64,000 nucleotides of DNA from Corythucha ciliata. Lineage: Eukaryota > Arthropoda > Insecta > Hemiptera > Tingidae. The stretch spans positions 28,686,198 through 28,750,197 of the forward strand of contig CM075937.1 of assembly GCA_038030265.1 (NCBI GenBank). The letters run 5' to 3'. The position numbers and the translations under genes are program-made. Positions 61,552 through 64,000 of this stretch are shown here, one piece after another. The notes below the pieces were generated by a model. It ran no database searches and had not been told where the DNA came from. It worked only from the letters and a program-made list of their open reading frames with translations. The first letter of the stretch is position 1; each line of letters begins with the position of its first letter.

Positions 61552-61623
61552 AACGCACAACGTACCAAAAGAAACGCACAACGTACCAAAAGAAACGCAC
61601 AACGTACCAAAAGAAACGCACAA
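61552..61623. repeat. 20-bp tandem repeat, 3.5 copies
   Basis: ACGCACAACGTACCAAAAGA repeated perfectly three times and then partially. Confidence 0.9.
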
Positions 61624-62034
61624 ACGCGACAATTCACCCCGTGAATCACTCCCTGCCGTTTTGAGTGAACTAAACTCTCAAATTACACTGAACAGACTGA
61701 ATTTAGGAAACTCTGTTAAAACAGTGTAAAAACTGCGTTTAACTGACTAGCAACTGTCTCGAGCCGAGCTCGACAAGGGTTTTTATAGGGACCCGTTTTC
61801 CCCCAATATGTGCATTTTTTCTCCCTTCCTTTTCGTTGCCATGGTTTCCCTTTATTTATCACCTGCTTCATATTCCCACTCAACTGAAGGTAATTTTTAT
61901 ACAGGGGAATTAAATTATTCAAAACGAGGTCAAAAATTGGGCCGCCTAGTTACAGGCCCTTGGAGAGGTCCTATCCCAAACCGTAGACGGTGAATAACGC
62001 CCTGTAGCGTACGCCAGTCGTTTGCTCGGGTCAG
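61624..62034. other. No gene recognised
   Basis: Leads into the truncated 5' end of the gypsy copy; could be its leader or flanking DNA. Confidence 0.35.
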
Positions 62035-63831
62035 CGGAACGAAACAACTCCACCACCGTGAAGGAACTCCTTGGTGTTGTGTGGGCCACAGGACATTTTC
62101 GGTGTCATCTACTGGGACCGACCATGCCGCGCTAATCTGGGGACTGAATTTGAGGGATCCTACTTCTCGTATAGCTCGCTGGAGCACGAAGTTAGCCGAA
62201 TTTGACTATACGGCTCTCCACAAACCTGGCTGTCAGAACGCTAATGCGGACGCCCTAAGTAGATCCCTTCGTTTCGTGACCGCTTCTACTGGCCCTGTTA
62301 TTCTGTCCAAGGACCTATTGAGGACAGCACAAGATATTGATCCGTGGTGTGCTCAATTGAGTAAAACCTCCCCGCCGGAACTAAAAGTTAGTGGCGGCAT
62401 AAAATATTGGGTGACGACGAATCTCGATAAGGAGGAAAATTGGAGAGCCCTCATTCCCTCGAAGCTGAGAGAGGCCATTTTGTTCGCCTGCCACGGCTCC
62501 CCTTGGGCAAGTCATGGGGGGCGAGATAGAACGTACGAGCTAATGAAACGAATTGCTCACTGGCCTCATCTTGCCCGATCTGTCAAGGAATATTTAGAGG
62601 CCTGTGAAGTATGCCAACGGAGGAAGACTCGGACGGGGTTAGCCCCTCCGATTCAAAAACCTTGTTTCCCTACGCGGCCAATGGAGTTGTTGGCCGTTGA
62701 CATCGTCGGTCCTCTACCGGAGTCACCCACTGAGGCTCGGTACATTATGACCGCAGTAGATCATTTTACCCGATACGCGGAAGCATATCCCATTAAAGAC
62801 CAAATGACCGAAACCGTGGCCAAAGTCCTGAAGGACATCTTTTTGCGTCACGGGGTGCCCGACAAAGTACTATCAGACCAAGGGCGAAACTTCCTATCCA
62901 AGATTGTGAAAACTTTATGCGAAGAATTAAACATTACCAAGTTGCAAACCACTGCGTATCATCCCCAGTGTAATGGCCTCGTAGAACGGTTCCACCGTAC
63001 CTTGGCCGACGGCATCGCCAAGTACACCAAAAGGTTGGGCCGTGATTGGGAACAATGGCTACCCCACGTAGTGTCCGCCTACCGCAATATGAAGCATTCC
63101 AGTACGGGATATACCCCGAACTACTTAATGTACGGCAGAGAAATCACTACCCCACTTGAAATGGTGATAGGTAAACCTCGGTCGGCCAGTGGGCCGGACG
63201 CCCATGAAGAGCGCCGAAAGTACCAAGAGGCTCTTAGCTTCGCACGTGCAATAGCCGAAAAAGCCTGGGAGGTGAGGTCACGAATCGCTAATGCACGTCG
63301 CAGACCCCGGTATTTTAATAACGGGGATGCTGTATACCTCGAGCACGGTTTGCACGCCTCAAGAACGGCCACTATGTGTACTCCCTTGCCATAGCTGTGG
63401 ACGAAGCCAAGAAATTTGCTTCCCGCTGGAAAGGTCCCTACCAAGTGACAAAACGATTAAGCGAAGTAGCATATGAAGTAAAAGACTGTTTGGGTAAAAC
63501 AAGTACCGTGAACTTACAACGACTCAAGCCCGTGTTCACCCACGTGAGTGTCCCGCACGAAAAAGGGGCGACCATGGTGGACATTCCCGATGTGACCCCG
63601 ACAATCACAGAGCCTCCCGCGTCCTCCCCTATCGACACAGAAAACATTTCGCTAAACTCCGACGTGGCGGGAGAGCGAAACGGACTGGCCGATGACGGTT
63701 CTGGGGAATCCGATGTGCCTCCAAACCAGTGTGAACCCCAGTCATCTCTCAGACCCTCGTTTCCGTACAACTTGCGTCCTCGCCCGTCATGGAATTATGA
63801 TAAGTTCCATAAAACCGGTCTTAAGAAATAA
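62035..63831 (+). pseudogene. Gypsy pol: RNase H end and nearly complete integrase
   Basis: 62035-62080: STTVKELLGVVWATGHF of RNase H; after a one-base shift, TDHAALIWGLNLRDPTSRIA and ADALSRSL. Integrase: HGSPWASHGGRDRTYELMKR and CEVCQRRKT give the HHCC zinc site, then LLAVDIVGPLPES (first Asp), KVLSDQGRNFLSK (second Asp), CNGLVERFHRTLADG (Glu), so the DDE triad is complete. The frame 62081-63394 shifts near 63.35 kb and continues to 63831 with KFASRWKGPYQVTKRLSEVA, VNLQRLKPVF and a long acidic/Pro tail ending FPYNLRPRPSWNYDKFHKTG. Protease, reverse transcriptase and LTRs are not present. One shift each in RNase H and before the C-terminus; otherwise this is the best-preserved coding region in the window. 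Confidence 0.85.
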
Positions 63832-63861
63832 AAAATTAATAAATAAAAATAAACATCTATA

Positions 63862-64000
63862 CAGGGTGTTTGGTAAGTCGACGGCAATAATGCAGGGGGT
63901 TCTTCTAGGTCCAAAATGGACCAAAAAAGTCCATATAAACATAGGTCCGATTTCCAACCGTTTTCGAGATAATCGATATTTTAGTATTTTTAGCCATAAC
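63862..64000. mobile_element. Start of a TA-flanked ACAGGGTG-type element, cut by the window edge
   Basis: TATACAGGGTGTTTGGTAAG begins a segment that runs to the end of the window. The terminus is of the type seen in many Tc1/mariner-like or related short elements. The right end is outside. Confidence 0.35.

Noticed and set aside
61552..61623. CRISPR-like direct repeats
   Set aside because: Contiguous 20-bp tandem copies without spacers, in a eukaryotic context.
61236..61649. 137-codon minus-strand frame with repeated CAFLLVR peptides
   Set aside because: Produced by the perfect 20-bp and 60-bp tandem repeats; no protein family.

Overview
This is a eukaryotic nuclear window that is transposon-dense and gene-poor. 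The mixture of relics points to an arthropod, probably an insect; I cannot name the species. It holds BEL/Pao, Ty3/gypsy, Ty1/copia and Penelope-like retroelements together with hAT, PIF/Harbinger, P-like (THAP9-type), pogo/Tigger and probable Crypton DNA transposons. MADF and Myb/SANT-like partner genes, GT-AG introns, long AT-rich non-coding stretches and many short inverted-repeat elements are also present. I found no intact host gene, no tRNA gene, no CRISPR and no bacterial-style operon. Almost every recognisable coding stretch carries stops, frameshifts, deletions or insertions.

Layout. 0-9 kb: a gypsy Gag start running off the left edge, a Penelope tail, a hAT remnant, a ~165-173 bp tandem repeat, a diverged fragment of 28S rRNA, a spliced Myb/SANT-like gene fragment, a degenerate ORF and a P-like transposase C-terminus. 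9-16 kb: a BEL/Pao element on the minus strand with both LTRs, whose pol is joined directly to the 5' LTR (gag and protease missing). 16-25 kb: a BED finger, two gypsy pieces in opposite orientation, and between them a PIF/Harbinger element whose transposase (plus) and MADF partner (minus) have interleaved exons; then a hAT with a BED finger and its catalytic middle deleted. 25-34 kb: mostly inverted-repeat elements, including a ~1 kb foldback and a hAT-type element with near-perfect 8-bp target duplication. 34-46 kb: P-like transposase, a Crypton-like fragment, dispersed repeat 'B', an arthropod repeated-gene family apparently split by Penelope and copia copies, a Tigger derivative, a hAT tail and a PIN-like fragment. 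46-64 kb: a gypsy broken by a TTAA-flanked inverted-repeat element, a long degenerate minisatellite, further P-like relics (one hosting a Harbinger-type element), a hAT derivative with perfect 8-bp target duplication, a hammerhead-like core, and a second gypsy with a long integrase.

The genes do not form a pathway. The window is a record of nested insertions: in several places the host element's reading frame resumes across the inserted element, which fixes the insertion boundaries and relative ages. The most interesting points are the interleaved antisense gene pair in the Harbinger element (18.1-21.2 kb), the same architecture hinted at again at 56.6-58.05 kb, at least four separate P-like relics, a 28S rDNA fragment outside any array, and several precisely bounded short inverted-repeat elements.
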